DNA of 64,000 nucleotides from Ceratothoa steindachneri. Lineage: Eukaryota > Arthropoda > Malacostraca > Isopoda > Cymothoidae. Below the pieces are notes generated by a model that was given only the letters and a program-made list of their open reading frames with translations, made no database searches and was not told the origin of the DNA. Location: the NCBI GenBank assembly GCA_963969495.1, contig OZ018317.1, positions 220,357,997 through 220,421,996 of the forward strand, written 5' to 3'. Shown piece by piece: positions 10,770 to 20,339 of this stretch. A program made the position numbers and the translations under genes. How positions within the stretch are numbered: position 1 is the first letter of the stretch; each line of letters opens with the position of its first letter.

Positions 10770-11520
10770 GTATGGAAATTTGAAAAGATACTTAGTCGAG
10801 TTAAAATAAAGATTGCAACTAGAAAGTTTATAGCAAAGGGATAATTTGGTACCGTTCTTTTTCAATTCAGATTTCATTCCTATAAGTTTCTGTTAACTTT
10901 ATCTAAGCTTTTTTTAAATGTTTCTACGCTCTCATTATAAACAACTAGCTCTTTAACCATATTGAATGGTACAGATTATCTATTACTCTCAAAATTTTAA
11001 ATACTTCTATTAATTGGTCTTTCATACGTCTAGTTTCCAAGTTGGAAAGGTATAACCTTTCTAGTCGCGTTTCATAATTGCGATTTTTTAGAGAAGTGAT
11101 TAGTTGTCACCCTGGCTTCCACTTTTTCCAATCTTTCAATATCTCTTTCCAATTATCGTGACCAACCTTGCTGGAATCTCATCGATGCGTTGTTAGTGTT
11201 TAAAAAATTGGCCAAGTTTTTTAAATTGAATTACCTATAATGAAACCGAATATTTTTAAAGACTTCTTCTCCACCTCTATGTAATGCTGTGAAGATTAAA
11301 GATCGCTTGACATATAAATACTCAAGGCTTTTACCTTTTATATTATTGCCAGTGAACATTATTTTGTATTTTCATAGATTTAATGGCAAATCCTACTGCA
11401 AGGAAATATTTTATATCCTCTTTACTAATTATACCCTTACCCACGTACATTCATTAGCAAGTTTTGAAATTTTACACAACAAAACAGTAAATCGTGTACG
11501 TAAATGATAAATAGGAAGAA
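10770..11520 (-). pseudogene. CR1/L2-like reverse transcriptase, C-terminal part (piece 1 of an interrupted copy)
   Basis: Minus-strand frames near 10,990-11,090 read NYETRLERLYLSNLETRRMK and DQLIEVFKILRVIDN, the conserved C-terminal block of CR1/L2-type RT proteins. Further upstream (about 11,470-11,530) a degraded G-P-x-F-L-x-I-Y pattern fits the GPLLFIIYVNDL motif. Many stops are present. The 5' half of the same element lies at 12,170-12,850 on the same strand, and the gap is filled by a plus-strand LINE end (11,525-12,165), so this copy was split after it arrived. Confidence 0.65.
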
Positions 11521-11524
11521 ACCC

Positions 11525-12168
11525 AGGACCTAGCCCTGTGCATAGCGCCAGTTTGGTTATCGGAACCAGGAGATTGTACTGTGCCTGTACAACTCACTTT
11601 TCCGACCGCACCTAGAGTATGCCGTACAATTTTGGAGTCCTTCATTGCGAAAGGACATCGCGAGATTGGAACGCGTACAAGCCAGGGCAACCAAACTCAT
11701 TCCCTCTATCCGACATAAAAGTTATGAGGATAAACTAAGGGAATTAGATCTGTTCTCGCTGGAAACCCGTAGACTGCGTGGTCAGCTCATCGAAGTTTTC
11801 AAAATACTTCGAGGGTTCGACAATGTTGACTACCGGGATATTTTCACACTGAGTGAGAACAGAACGCGCAATCACGGCTTCAAACTTGAACTGAAGCGTT
11901 ACAACCGCAATCTGTGTGGAAACTTTTTCACTTATAGTATCTGCGGTATGTGGAACGCACTTCCAGTGGAAGTTGTCAACAGTGAATCTGTTGACCAGTT
12001 CAAGTCAAGACTAGACAAAGTCTTGAAAAGTGGCCGTTTAGGGACGCAAAACAATTGAGCAGCCTTGTGCCCGCTCAATTGCTAGTCCAAAGGTACCCTC
12101 TTTGAATGGACCGTAAGGTCTCCTAGGGTACCTTCTTTTCTTGTTGTTGTTACTTGTTGTTGTAACTC
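11525..12168 (+). mobile_element. 5'-truncated L2/CR1-like LINE, 3' end inserted in an older LINE
   Basis: The coding part starts abruptly in the RT thumb region. After the stop at 12,056-12,058 comes a 3' UTR of about 110 bp that ends in GTT/TTG repeats (12,140-12,165), a typical CR1/L2-style 3' tail. The two sides are minus-strand fragments of one other LINE, so this is a nested, 5'-truncated insertion. Confidence 0.75.
11530..12058 (+). pseudogene. RT C-terminal domain of an L2/CR1-like LINE
   Basis: From 11,552 the frame reads LYNSLFRPHLEYAVQFWSP across a frame change, then RKDIARLERVQARATKLIPS, KSYEDKLRELDLFSLETRRL and RGQLIEVFKILRGFDNVDYR, and ends FFTYSICGMWNALPVEVV and SVDQFKSRLDKVLKS before TGA at 12,056. 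This is the full C-terminal block of CR1/L2-type RT proteins. The last 137 codons (11,645-12,058) are open without a stop, so this copy is less decayed than its host element. The catalytic RT core is absent through 5' truncation. Confidence 0.85.
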
Positions 12169-12169
12169 C

Positions 12170-12852
12170 CCTAGTAACATTTCCAATCGGACGCCATTCC
12201 ATTGTTTGCTCCTCTCTGTCTGCGGTTAGCCAACAAATTTTCGATCTAATATGATATTTTTCCGACAATTCCAATTTAATGCATTTACTTCTTGTGTAGT
12301 AATTTATCGAAAGGTTTTGAAAGTCTAAATACAAAATATAACCTGAAGTTGTGGTTTCAGAAATTGAATTTATAATGTTTCTATGTTTACTGAAGCTATA
12401 TTGCGAGTCACACAATAATCCAATCAGTTTCACATATTTAACTAGTTCTTCTCCTATAAGGCTTTAGATCAGTTTCCTTACAATAGATGTCAATTTTACG
12501 GGCCGTTAAATTCTGGCTATCTCTTTGCAACATTTGTTTCTATAGTGACGTTCCTTTAGCTATCTTCCAACCTCCAGGGATAATGTCAGTTTCGAGAGAG
12601 GAATTAAAGATTTTCGTTAGTTGTTCGATTTATATTTGTTCATTTTATAGATAAACTTCTCATCATTCACAACTAAGCATTCAATTGATTCCAAAGAATG
12701 ATTACCTGAATACGTGCTATTGGGTGGAAGGCTAACATTCCCATTTTCTTTAGTGAAGACTGTTACAAACTATTCATTTAATCTAGCGGCTATATCTCTA
12801 TCTTTGAATTACAAAAAATAGTTTTTGTCTGTATTTGTTCCAATAATAGCCT
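12170..12852 (-). pseudogene. CR1/L2-like reverse transcriptase, core part (piece 2 of an interrupted copy)
   Basis: Minus-strand translation gives a block near 12,780-12,850 (IGTNTDKNYF and DRDIAARLNE), then a DIIPGGWKIAKG-like motif near 12,560, then SQYSFSKHRNIINS and GYILYLDFQN (about 12,310-12,410), matching the SQHGFRKxRST and YLDFxKAFD motifs. The next piece along the same strand is 10,770-11,520. An upstream piece with the same IGTNKDNKYVMQFKHREI signature is found at 14,148-14,285, so this copy has two separate interruptions. Confidence 0.65.
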
Positions 12853-12854
12853 TT

Positions 12855-13880
12855 GTGAGGAGATGCCCTCGAAGCACCAGCGCAAGAGGAAGCCCCCTCG
12901 GAAATACTCCTTTTTAGCTCCTTTCTAAACCACGTGCGCCTAGCTTGATAAGTTTGGATATTTCAAGATAGAATCATCCCGGCGCCGAATCACCCGACGC
13001 AGCTGTATTTGCTTTTTGGCGCCACTCGTCTCCCCCCTTTCCTGCGATAACGCTGTGCGCCACCATCCTAAATCTACCCCATGCTTCCCAGGCCTGCCTA
13101 TTTCCCCGCGAGGGCAGCCACATTAACCCTACCCCCATATCACGAGGCAAGTTTCACCGTCTGGACCGACTCGTTATCACGAAGTCTGTTTGCTTATACT
13201 ATGGACGGTCAGGCCCTGATGATATCTATCAGACCAGCCCGAAGCTCGCTATTTCTCGAGAAGATTGAAAGTCCGCCATTCTCTCCGTTCAGACTGCCTG
13301 TTTGTTTCTCATGAAGCCCTGCAACCCGTGTTCGATTCGTACCTCGTCGAAGATCTCGCCAGCAGATCTACCTTCGTTAAGCTTTGGCTTCTGTTCAGAG
13401 GAAAGCTATTGAGCCCATTTCTTCCCAGAGAGTTCAGCGTCCCTCTCATCTCCACCACCCCTTCAAGATTCCCGTTCTTTCGAGACTGAGACTCTCTGCC
13501 GATCTGCAGAATCGTGTCGAGTTTAGATAATGTCTCTCTCGAGCAGAGAAAATCTCATTCTTCAACACGAAGTAATCAAACCCCATCTTCGAGTCCTCCT
13601 CGGCAGGAATCCTTGAAGTATCTTCTTGAAGACCAGCGCCGTTGTCTTCCACCCCAACCCCTTCCAATTTACCCACGTTTGAAGTTAAAGTGATCCTGTA
13701 TGGTTATCCTCAGATTACCTCGTTAATCTTCACCCGCATTCACCTTTGATTTGACTTCCCGCAAAATCGTAATTAATACCCCCTCGTTCGACTTAACGTA
13801 AATTTTGTTCTCCGTCATATCATAAATAGACATAATTCATTTAACTACCTTGATTAAGTAATTTGTTCTCCCATTTTGTA
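12855..13880. other. GC-rich insert of unknown class
   Basis: This kilobase is clearly richer in G and C than its flanks and separates two pieces of one LINE (12,170-12,852 and 14,148-14,285). It is therefore an insertion. Short ORFs (13,081-13,314 and 13,265-13,489 on plus, 13,446-13,676 on minus) carry no domain I recognise. It ends next to (TA)n and a hairpin MITE. It could be a non-autonomous element or an LTR, but no terminal repeats were seen. Confidence 0.45.
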
Positions 13881-13926
13881 TATATATATATATTAAGAAA
13901 AATTATTGCAGTAACGCAATTAATTA

Positions 13927-14080
13927 TGCGGCTAAAAGGCTACTTTTGGCACACACAGTCTTCATCAAAGCCCTTGGAAGGAGCTCTTATCACATACACG
14001 AGAAGGTAGTAACACTTAAAATAAGTGTTCCGAGGGCTTTGATGAAGACTTTCTTTGCTAAAAATAGCCTTTTAACCGCA
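13927..14080. mobile_element. Hairpin MITE with ~54-bp inverted arms and TA borders
   Basis: The left arm begins TGCGGCTAAAAGGCTA (13,927) and the right arm, read on the other strand from 14,080, begins TGCGGTTAAAAGGCTA. Both arms share AGTCTTCATCAAAGCCCT. Arms are about 54 bp with a loop of about 46 bp. TA flanks both ends (13,925-13,926 and 14,081-14,082), as for TA-targeting DNA transposons. No coding capacity. Confidence 0.85.
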
Positions 14081-14090
14081 TATATATATA

Positions 14091-14140
<50 letters not shown>
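14081..14140. repeat. (TA)n microsatellite
   Basis: About 58 bp of TA with one TTTA interruption near 14,092, directly abutting the MITE. Confidence 0.95.
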
Positions 14141-14141
<1 letters not shown>

Positions 14142-14147
14142 CGCTTG

Positions 14148-14285
14148 GCTGTTTTGATTTCTCTATGTTTGAACTGCATAACATATTTGTTGTCCTTATT
14201 TGTTCCAATACTAGCCTTATTACTAATTTCATAAGTTTTGGGGAGAATCAATTGCGACTGTCTGATCAAAATATTTTATTTAATA
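14148..14285 (-). pseudogene. CR1/L2-like LINE, small upstream piece (piece 3 of an interrupted copy)
   Basis: Minus-strand frame reads ASIGTNKDNKYVMQFKHREI, which parallels the IGTNTDKNYF and DRDIAARLNE stretch at 12,780-12,850. The nucleotide stretch TTTGTTCCAATA is shared with 12,834-12,846. This overlap could mean a target-site-like duplication around the GC-rich insert or two copies of one family. Confidence 0.5.
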
Positions 14286-14298
14286 ATGAACACCTGGG

Positions 14299-14316
14299 AG
14301 AGAGAGAGAGAGAGAT
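14299..14316. repeat. (GA)n tract
   Basis: Short GAGA run. Confidence 0.9.
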
Positions 14317-14379
14317 GGAAAATGTTGCAAGGAGTTACAAAGAATTCATGCACCTTATAAATCTTACATTCGGGAGTTT

Positions 14380-15070
14380 TTATCCAGCGCGTGTCATTAA
14401 AAGGTTCAGGAAAGCGCTCTGTCAAATGGCGCTTCATCGAAGAATATTTTCTATTCGGAGGCAAAAAAAATTATATAATACCGTCGCGTGATTTAGGGTT
14501 AGATCCACTGGAATATTCGGGATGCAATAGCGCGCAACTTCAAATCCTCGTTTCGCATCTTTCTTCCATACAACTCGAAACTCTGTCCTGAATGAATGGT
14601 CCAATCATTTAGTCCGTGAAGACTGCCTGACGCTATCGTCAGCGTGCTAGTTTCTCGCATTCCCTATATGTCTAGGAACCCCACAGAAGGCAATGTGTAA
14701 CTCGTCTCAACTCGCAGGAACCATGATTTCCCCCACACTGTGAATTATTGAATGTGGAGATTCCATTGTCTCAATGACACTCTGCGAGTCGCTATGAATC
14801 AAAAATCGGTCTCTGAACAGGCCATGACACATTACTTTCCAGTACCAAGTGGTGTATCCCAACCAGCTCACCCATTAAGACAGACTCAATGCGCGGAAAA
14901 GCTCCGGTTGCTTGAAAGAGTGGAGGAGCGATCCGTGTATAATGAAACGGCTCAATTGTAACATGATATGTGATCCACGAAATACTACCGCAAAATTCAT
15001 GGTGCTATAGAAGCTTTGGGAGTAGAGGTATGGCAAAAAAAACATCAGAGGTAGTATCATTCAGGCAGTT
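14380..15070 (-). pseudogene. RNase H domain of a non-LTR retrotransposon (broken)
   Basis: Minus-strand translation near 14,740-14,805 reads FLIHSDSQSVIETMESPHSI. This is the Asp-containing strand of retroelement RNase H (V-Y-S-D-S-x-x-A-L-x-x-L). It continues through an IAFCGVPRHIGNARN block (about 14,655-14,700), matching W-V-P-x-H-x-G-I-x-G-N-E, then HADDSVRQ, matching A-D-x-L-A. The C-terminal segment VARYCIPNIPVDLTLNH follows at about 14,490-14,545. RNase H follows RT in I, R1 and LOA-type LINEs, so this is a different LINE group from the CR1 copies nearby. Stops occur in each frame. The RT part upstream was not recognised. Confidence 0.65.
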
Positions 15071-15154
15071 TCTTAGACAGAAGCAACGCTCCGACCGGCC
15101 AGAGAGTTACACCAAACTCTCGATGGAGATTCTTAGCCATAAACCCGAAATGGT

Positions 15155-15340
15155 TAGCGTACGCTTGACATCTTGCATCGGCATATTGGCATTTGAAAGC
15201 CGAGAAGAACTGCATATGCTGATGCTTCGGCCGGCATGTCATCATATGCGTGAGTTTGGGTGTTAAAGCACACATATGCGCGTTGTTTTGCTGAGAGGAT
15301 TTGCATACGTGGATGTTTCAGCGCGAGGTAACGCATATAT
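15155..15340. repeat. 31-bp minisatellite, left segment
   Basis: Degenerate copies of a 31-bp unit whose core is CACGCATATGCGGATGTTTT followed by GGCCGGGAAGG. Anchors (G-ATGTTT-like) fall at about 15,187, 15,220, 15,252, 15,281 and 15,312, spaced 29 to 33 bp. The array resumes after the mariner copy at 16,242. Since 31 is not a multiple of three, the ORFs over it are periodic artefacts. Confidence 0.8.
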
Positions 15341-16241
15341 CAAGTATTGCACGAGTCTTCTTATACTCATTGCGACGCTCTCAACAAAGGAGACAATGAT
15401 AGTTTTGATACAATTAGACACGATTTAATTGTTTTAACATATAAATATGTTTAAATTGTAATATTAATCAATGTGACTTCCCTCGGTGGCGGCGATGGAC
15501 GGAGGAATTCAGCTCGTTGAAGTTGCTGACCCGGACCTTGCAGGCCTTGCCCTCAACATGCACCCACATGCTGTAGTCGAGAGGATTTAGATCGGGTGTT
15601 TGCGGCGGCTAAAGGTCATTTGACCAGATGTTCATGTTCAACTCCAATCACTATTGCATGGTCTTGGCCGTGTAGGCTAGGACGTCGTCTAGCTGAAAGA
15701 CGCAGTCAGCCTTCTTCCTTATCTTTTCCACGCAGGCCACGACATTTGTGGCCAAGATGTCACTGTAATTAGCCGCGATGAGCCTGTAACCGGCCCCGAA
15801 CGACACCGGTGGCAACTTATCGCAATTTGAACCCACGACACCAAATATCGTCAAGGAGGCCTAGTACTTAGTCCTGGACACGTGGTGGACCACATAAACG
15901 TCCTGGTCAAAGCTTACGACGCGGTCGTTCTGCTAGAGGATGACTGAATCGACCATAAAGGGGTTTTTTTCCTCAGACAAATAAGAATTCGATTTCCATG
16001 AATGTTCAAGTCGTTGAGAAGCGGACAACAACGCTCCCGACGTTGCTCTCGCATACGATCGGTGAGCAGAGTTCTTTCGCTCACCTCAAGCTCTTGCTGC
16101 CCTCCTTCCTAATAGATCTGGACACCGTGGCCACCGATATTTTCTTCTTCTTTGCAGCCTCATCAATTTGAGCTTCGGAATAAACGGCTAAGAACTTGAA
16201 GTCTACTTTAGAATGGGAGACGATGCTTTTGCAGATGATTG
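15341..16241 (-). mobile_element. Mariner-like transposon inserted in the minisatellite
   Basis: It carries a broken mariner-type transposase on the minus strand and lies between two segments of the same 31-bp array. Its 3' non-coding end (15,365-15,478, read on minus) is closely similar to the sequence after the plus-strand mariner at 36.6 kb: both contain CACATTGATTAATATTA and CATATTTATATGTTAAA in the same order. The two are therefore copies of one family. A TA lies at the left junction (ACGCATA|TA). Confidence 0.8.
15478..16190 (-). pseudogene. Mariner-family transposase (broken)
   Basis: The minus strand reads, N to C, a helix-turn-helix block, EAAKKKKISVATVSRSIRKE (about 16,100-16,165). 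After frame changes come FGVVGSNCDKLPPVSFGAGYR and YSDILATNVVACVEKIRKKA, then VFQLDDVLAYTAKTMQ, which corresponds to the VFQQDGAPAHTAK motif holding the second catalytic Asp. The last block is PPQTPDLNPLDYSMWVHVEG (about 15,545-15,605) with the final Asp in PLDY. The gene ends near 15,478. The second motif has lost the standard QQDGAP sequence although an Asp remains. Several stops and frameshifts are present. Confidence 0.8.
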
Positions 16242-16850
16242 TGGCACGCATATGAGGATGTTTGGTCCGAGTGGAACTGTATATGCTGATGTTTTTGGTT
16301 GTAAGTACACGCAAATACGGATGTTTTGGAGAAGGAATGCATGTATCTGAGAGTGAGCACGCGTGTTTTGATTAGAAGGGCAGACATATGCTATTGCTTC
16401 GGCCGTCAGTGCTGCATAAGTGGATGTTTGTGCCAGGAAGGCACGTTTATGCGTAGGTTTTGACCGGGAGTTACACATATTATGTTGTTTGGACCTGGAT
16501 AACCTGGAACTTTGGATATTTCAGCTGGGAAAACACGCGTATGCAGATGTTTGGGTCAAGGGAGCACGCACCTGAAGGTGTTTAGGTGGGAAATGTACGC
16601 ATTTGCATTCTTAGTACTGGAAAAGCACGCAAATTGGGATGTTTTGGCCGACAATACCTGCATCTTCAGAGGTTTCGGCTGGGTGAGCACACGGATAAAG
16701 ATGTTGAGGACCATAAGGCATGCATAGCGGATATTTGTTTAGGGAATGCGCGCACCTACGGATGTTTTCGCCAGGAATCCACTCATGTGGGCTTGAAGAG
16801 CACGCATTGGAAGGTGTTTAGAATAGGAGAGAACGCAACGAAAACAGGTT
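16242..16850. repeat. 31-bp minisatellite, right segment
   Basis: About 19 degenerate copies. Anchors equivalent to GGATGTTTTGGCC fall near 16,257, 16,288, 16,320, 16,422, 16,453, 16,482, 16,514, 16,546, 16,577, 16,606, 16,638, 16,669, 16,699, 16,729, 16,760, 16,790 and 16,812, almost all 29-33 bp apart. One unit near 16,350 is shortened. There are no unique spacers between repeats. Confidence 0.85.
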
Positions 16851-16859
16851 TAAAGAAAG

Positions 16860-18740
16860 TGTAGGATGCGGAAGAAAAAATTAAATTGAAGATATATACG
16901 CAGGTCATCACTCTGTGGGCAATGGGGTCTTTGGTTGCACGCAATCCTCTAACATGGTTATTTCCTCTACAACTGTATGGGTAAACCTTTTAAACGCGTT
17001 GAACACACACACACACACACACACATCCCTCCCTCCATCACCAATAAGCGGGCATTATACATGCGTGATAATATTGAATAATACAAAAACTTAGGATACA
17101 AACCGTTTATGTGAGCTTCTATATGTATATTGTATAGGTTGGGCATGCCGTGTATAGTGTATATTCATGTAGGAATAATCTACATATATTGGATGAATGA
17201 ATTGGAGGTTTTTATAGGGTTTGAGAGAGGACAAATTGGATTTGATCTTTTGGAAAGAAGCCGTTTGATTGAAACTGAAAGTAACGGAGTGGTGTGGCAA
17301 GAAGTTATGTAGAATAGGAGTAGCGTAGCGAGAAGAAGTGCAAAGATATACAGCGAAGAGGAGAATAATTTTGAAGGAAATCCTTATCAATCATAACCAG
17401 AGGTCAAGTTGGGCTCACGGAACAGGAATTCCATAGAGACCAGCGAAGTTGTAACGTAAGAAATAAATAAAGATTGATTTGCAGTGAAGTAGTAGAAGTA
17501 TCAGTAGATGAACTAGTAGTAGATTAAGAAGTAGAAGAAGAGCTTTTCCTTGAATTTAAAGTGGTAAATCAATGAAAAATTGACAGAAAAAGATTCTTAA
17601 GGCAGATCTGTAAAAAAGAAGTAAAAATGTGGAGAAGATATATAACCGAAGATCCTACTGCAGGCATTGAGGTCTAGAGGGCAAGCTGCGGGAGTTGAGG
17701 CCAGGATGGGACTATGAGAAGAGGAAGAGAAGTAGGGAAAAGAAGAAGATTATCTTCACCTGGATGGTTTTGTACAGGAAGATTAAATCTCCGGACTGCA
17801 GCTCCCCCAAAACACCGGTTCTCTCTGTCAGGTCGTCTTTGTCACCTCATTGAAATCTCCCAGTATCTCTTTCACGCCTGGATAGACCTGAACAAGGATA
17901 AAAGACGAAGAAAGTTTATTTAAAAAATGGACGGTTAATATTTTTTTAAGTTACGAATACGAATAAATGAATATGCAGCATTTTCAAGAGACCCTTTTTC
18001 ACTAAAGTTTGATAATATTGCGATGGAAATCTGATCAAACGTTGCCCACTTTTTGAAAAGGTAAAAAGTTATAAATATGACTTCTCGAATAGAAAACAAA
18101 ATTTAAGGCTGGATGACATCTATAAAATTATACGATAAATATTAAGTTCTGGAGATAAGCGTTCAAAAACACACTTTCGGTTGCTTAACTTTGGTGACAA
18201 AAGTCGAGGTGGTCTTCTTCAGGAGTGAAAAGGTAGAGTTATCTGACTTCAGCTGTGAAAACATGGAATAGTCTCGATCATACGATAGGAAAAACGTTGT
18301 CCGTTTATAGAATTAGAAATTAGTTTTAAATCGATATTTTACAATATTAAGCCATGTGATAAAATTCCCTTCATGTATCATGGTGTGTATGAAACCCTTA
18401 TGCTATCCATTGTAAATGAGAGACAGCCTGCCTCTGTACACTGAAACTTGTCAGCAATCAAAGGAATTCATAAGGAAAGCAAGATTTTCTCTTCTTATCG
18501 CTGGAGTACTCGAGAACCGAACCCACCTAAAGCAGCAATCCGGGAACCTTAAAGATTCCAACTTCTTTTATTCGGAATAAAAGCGAATATATGAGGGCCT
18601 AATCCTGTTTCCTCGTCTCCTTCTTGAAGCCGAAATTAACACGTGAACCAACTTACTGCATTACAAACTTCGTTCTAACTATACCGGACGATTAGGTCAT
18701 AGCATAATTATAGGTACTTGAGGATGCTCGTTTGTAGGTT
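16860..18740. other. Interval with no recognised gene
   Basis: It contains an (AC)n run at 17,002-17,025 and otherwise unassigned AT-rich sequence. ORFs up to 99 codons (17,091-17,390 minus) have no recognisable domain. Confidence 0.5.
17002..17025. repeat. (AC)n microsatellite
   Basis: About 12 AC units. Confidence 0.95.
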
Positions 18741-18849
18741 AGTCCACAGTGGAGCCTGGTGTCAAAGACCTCGTTCCAAAGTGGGACTTAATTGCAGACG
18801 GCCCGGCCAAGACCACAGAAGGAAATAACATATGTCCCTGTGAATGCTG

Positions 18850-19740
18850 GAAGAAAGTCGAATAACCAAGCCTGTTAGGGGTGGCCATCGATTCAGCCAC
18901 GACTCCATAAAATCCATCGTGTGTAATCTCTCTAAAGTAAAAGGTAAAATTAAATTAACATACACTCACGCGACCACAGTTGCATTATTCTACGAAGAAA
19001 ACAAAAATAAAATAAAAGAGGAACACCAACAAAGTAACCGGTCTCCCGTCAAGAGATACCGATGGTGAACTAGACAAACAGGGCCGCTTAAGTACCCTCA
19101 CATTTAAAACAGTATCCGCAAAGAGTAAAGTCTGCAAGATAGTCTTCGGAGGATTAAGGGTGGCACTAATCAAGCGAATTAGTGGCCCAAAAGGCCACAA
19201 ATGAAGGTATCCTTACGTTCAACAATCGCATACTGCCAGGAAATAGAGAACAAGAAACCTTCCAAAACATACAAAATGTGTTTTCTTTTCATGTTTCTAG
19301 CTGGAAGACTATAGTTCAACCAACTTATCGAACAAAGAAAGGACTATATGTATTCAATGAGGCCATGTAGGCTACCTCTATAAGGATTGTGGATTAACAA
19401 GGATAAATGCTTCAATTTCTTAGGCGAACAACCCCACCAAACTCCTTAACTGTCCCATGAGGAAAGAGATCAAAAGCGAAAAGACAAAGAGAAAAGAAGC
19501 GCGAAGTCACAAACCTACACAAGCGCAACAAGAGTCACGTAAGATAAAACAAGGAAGCAATTTGTGTACATATCTGAGGAAGCAAATGCCTTGATCCTTA
19601 CGTGCGTAGTACAAACGTACGTGGCCACTATATGCAACCCAGGCGTGTACGAAGAGATTCTCAATTCCCTAGTCAAAAAAAAAGAAAAACTCCCAGAGGT
19701 ATAGGTATAAAAACATCCAGAATCCTCTAAAATATGTGGA
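18850..19740 (+). pseudogene. ORF1 (gag-like, zinc knuckles) of LINE copy A
   Basis: Across frames, plus-strand translation gives EGILTFNNRILPGNREQETF (about 19,203-19,260), which aligns with GLLLFNVRLCPDQIEREEF of copy B. A damaged CCHC region follows, with GHVGYLYKDC (about 19,360-19,390) and NCPMRKEIKSEKTKRKEA (19,450-19,505), parallel to MTCPIKKEHIQKAKDK of copy B and MTCPKQKEIIKRKE of copy C. The end, LILTCVVQTYVATICNPGVY followed by EEILNSLVKKK (19,590-19,680), matches the C-terminal ANLTKPGTFAKELNTML block of copy B. Gag-like ORF1 proteins bind the element RNA through CCHC knuckles. Some knuckle cysteines are lost. Confidence 0.65.
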
Positions 19741-20339
19741 ATGGCTCTAATAAAAGATTAATTCCTTACCATCAATGATCGAAGAATCAAGAAAGAAGAA
19801 ATCGTATGAGAATAACTCCAAAACGGAGGAAAGAACAAATATCACAGGATAAGAAAAAGGCCTAAGAAGATCAACTCGAAGATCCCAAATCCTAAAAGAA
19901 TTGAGATAAATCAAGAGGATAAAATAATATGGAAACAAAAAAATTAATCCCAAACACGACACAAAAAATAAACCAATACAGGTAATATTTCCGTTGAGAA
20001 AGAACTACAATAGGGCAGACCGGGAAAATACAGCGGCTGAATCATAGAATATTGCAAGAAGACGAAAATTCATTTCCTAAAACCGCATATAGAACAATAG
20101 ATGGACTAAGCACTTAAGGGATTTACACTGAGAGATGGGATGAATATTTCAAAGATGTATCAGGGTAGGAAGACGTGGAATGCGAGTCAGCGTTTAAGGG
20201 AAAACAAGCAAGAATTGAAACACCGTATTTTCGAAATAGGCAATAGAAGAACTCGACAATCAATCGTCTTCTAAGGAATTCTGGGAGAAGATAAAAAAGT
20301 TTACAGGTAGAAACACGCTAAAAAAGAGATTAAAATGGA

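Noticed and set aside
12038..12433. 131-codon minus ORF as a single gene
   Set aside because: It runs from the plus-strand LINE 3' tail into the older minus-strand RT, so its two halves belong to different elements. Only the RT half is meaningful.
13265..13489. GC-rich ORFs at 13.1-13.7 kb as host exons
   Set aside because: No splice signals of quality, overlapping ORFs on both strands and no recognisable domain. The block sits inside a broken LINE, so it is more likely an insert.
16242..16850. Possible CRISPR-like array of 31-bp repeats
   Set aside because: Units are directly adjacent with no unique spacers, copies are diverged and the context is eukaryotic.
15057..16864. Several overlapping ORFs on both strands with periodic residues
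   Set aside because: The 31-bp minisatellite shifts frame each unit and yields open frames on both strands; the periodicity is that of the DNA repeat.
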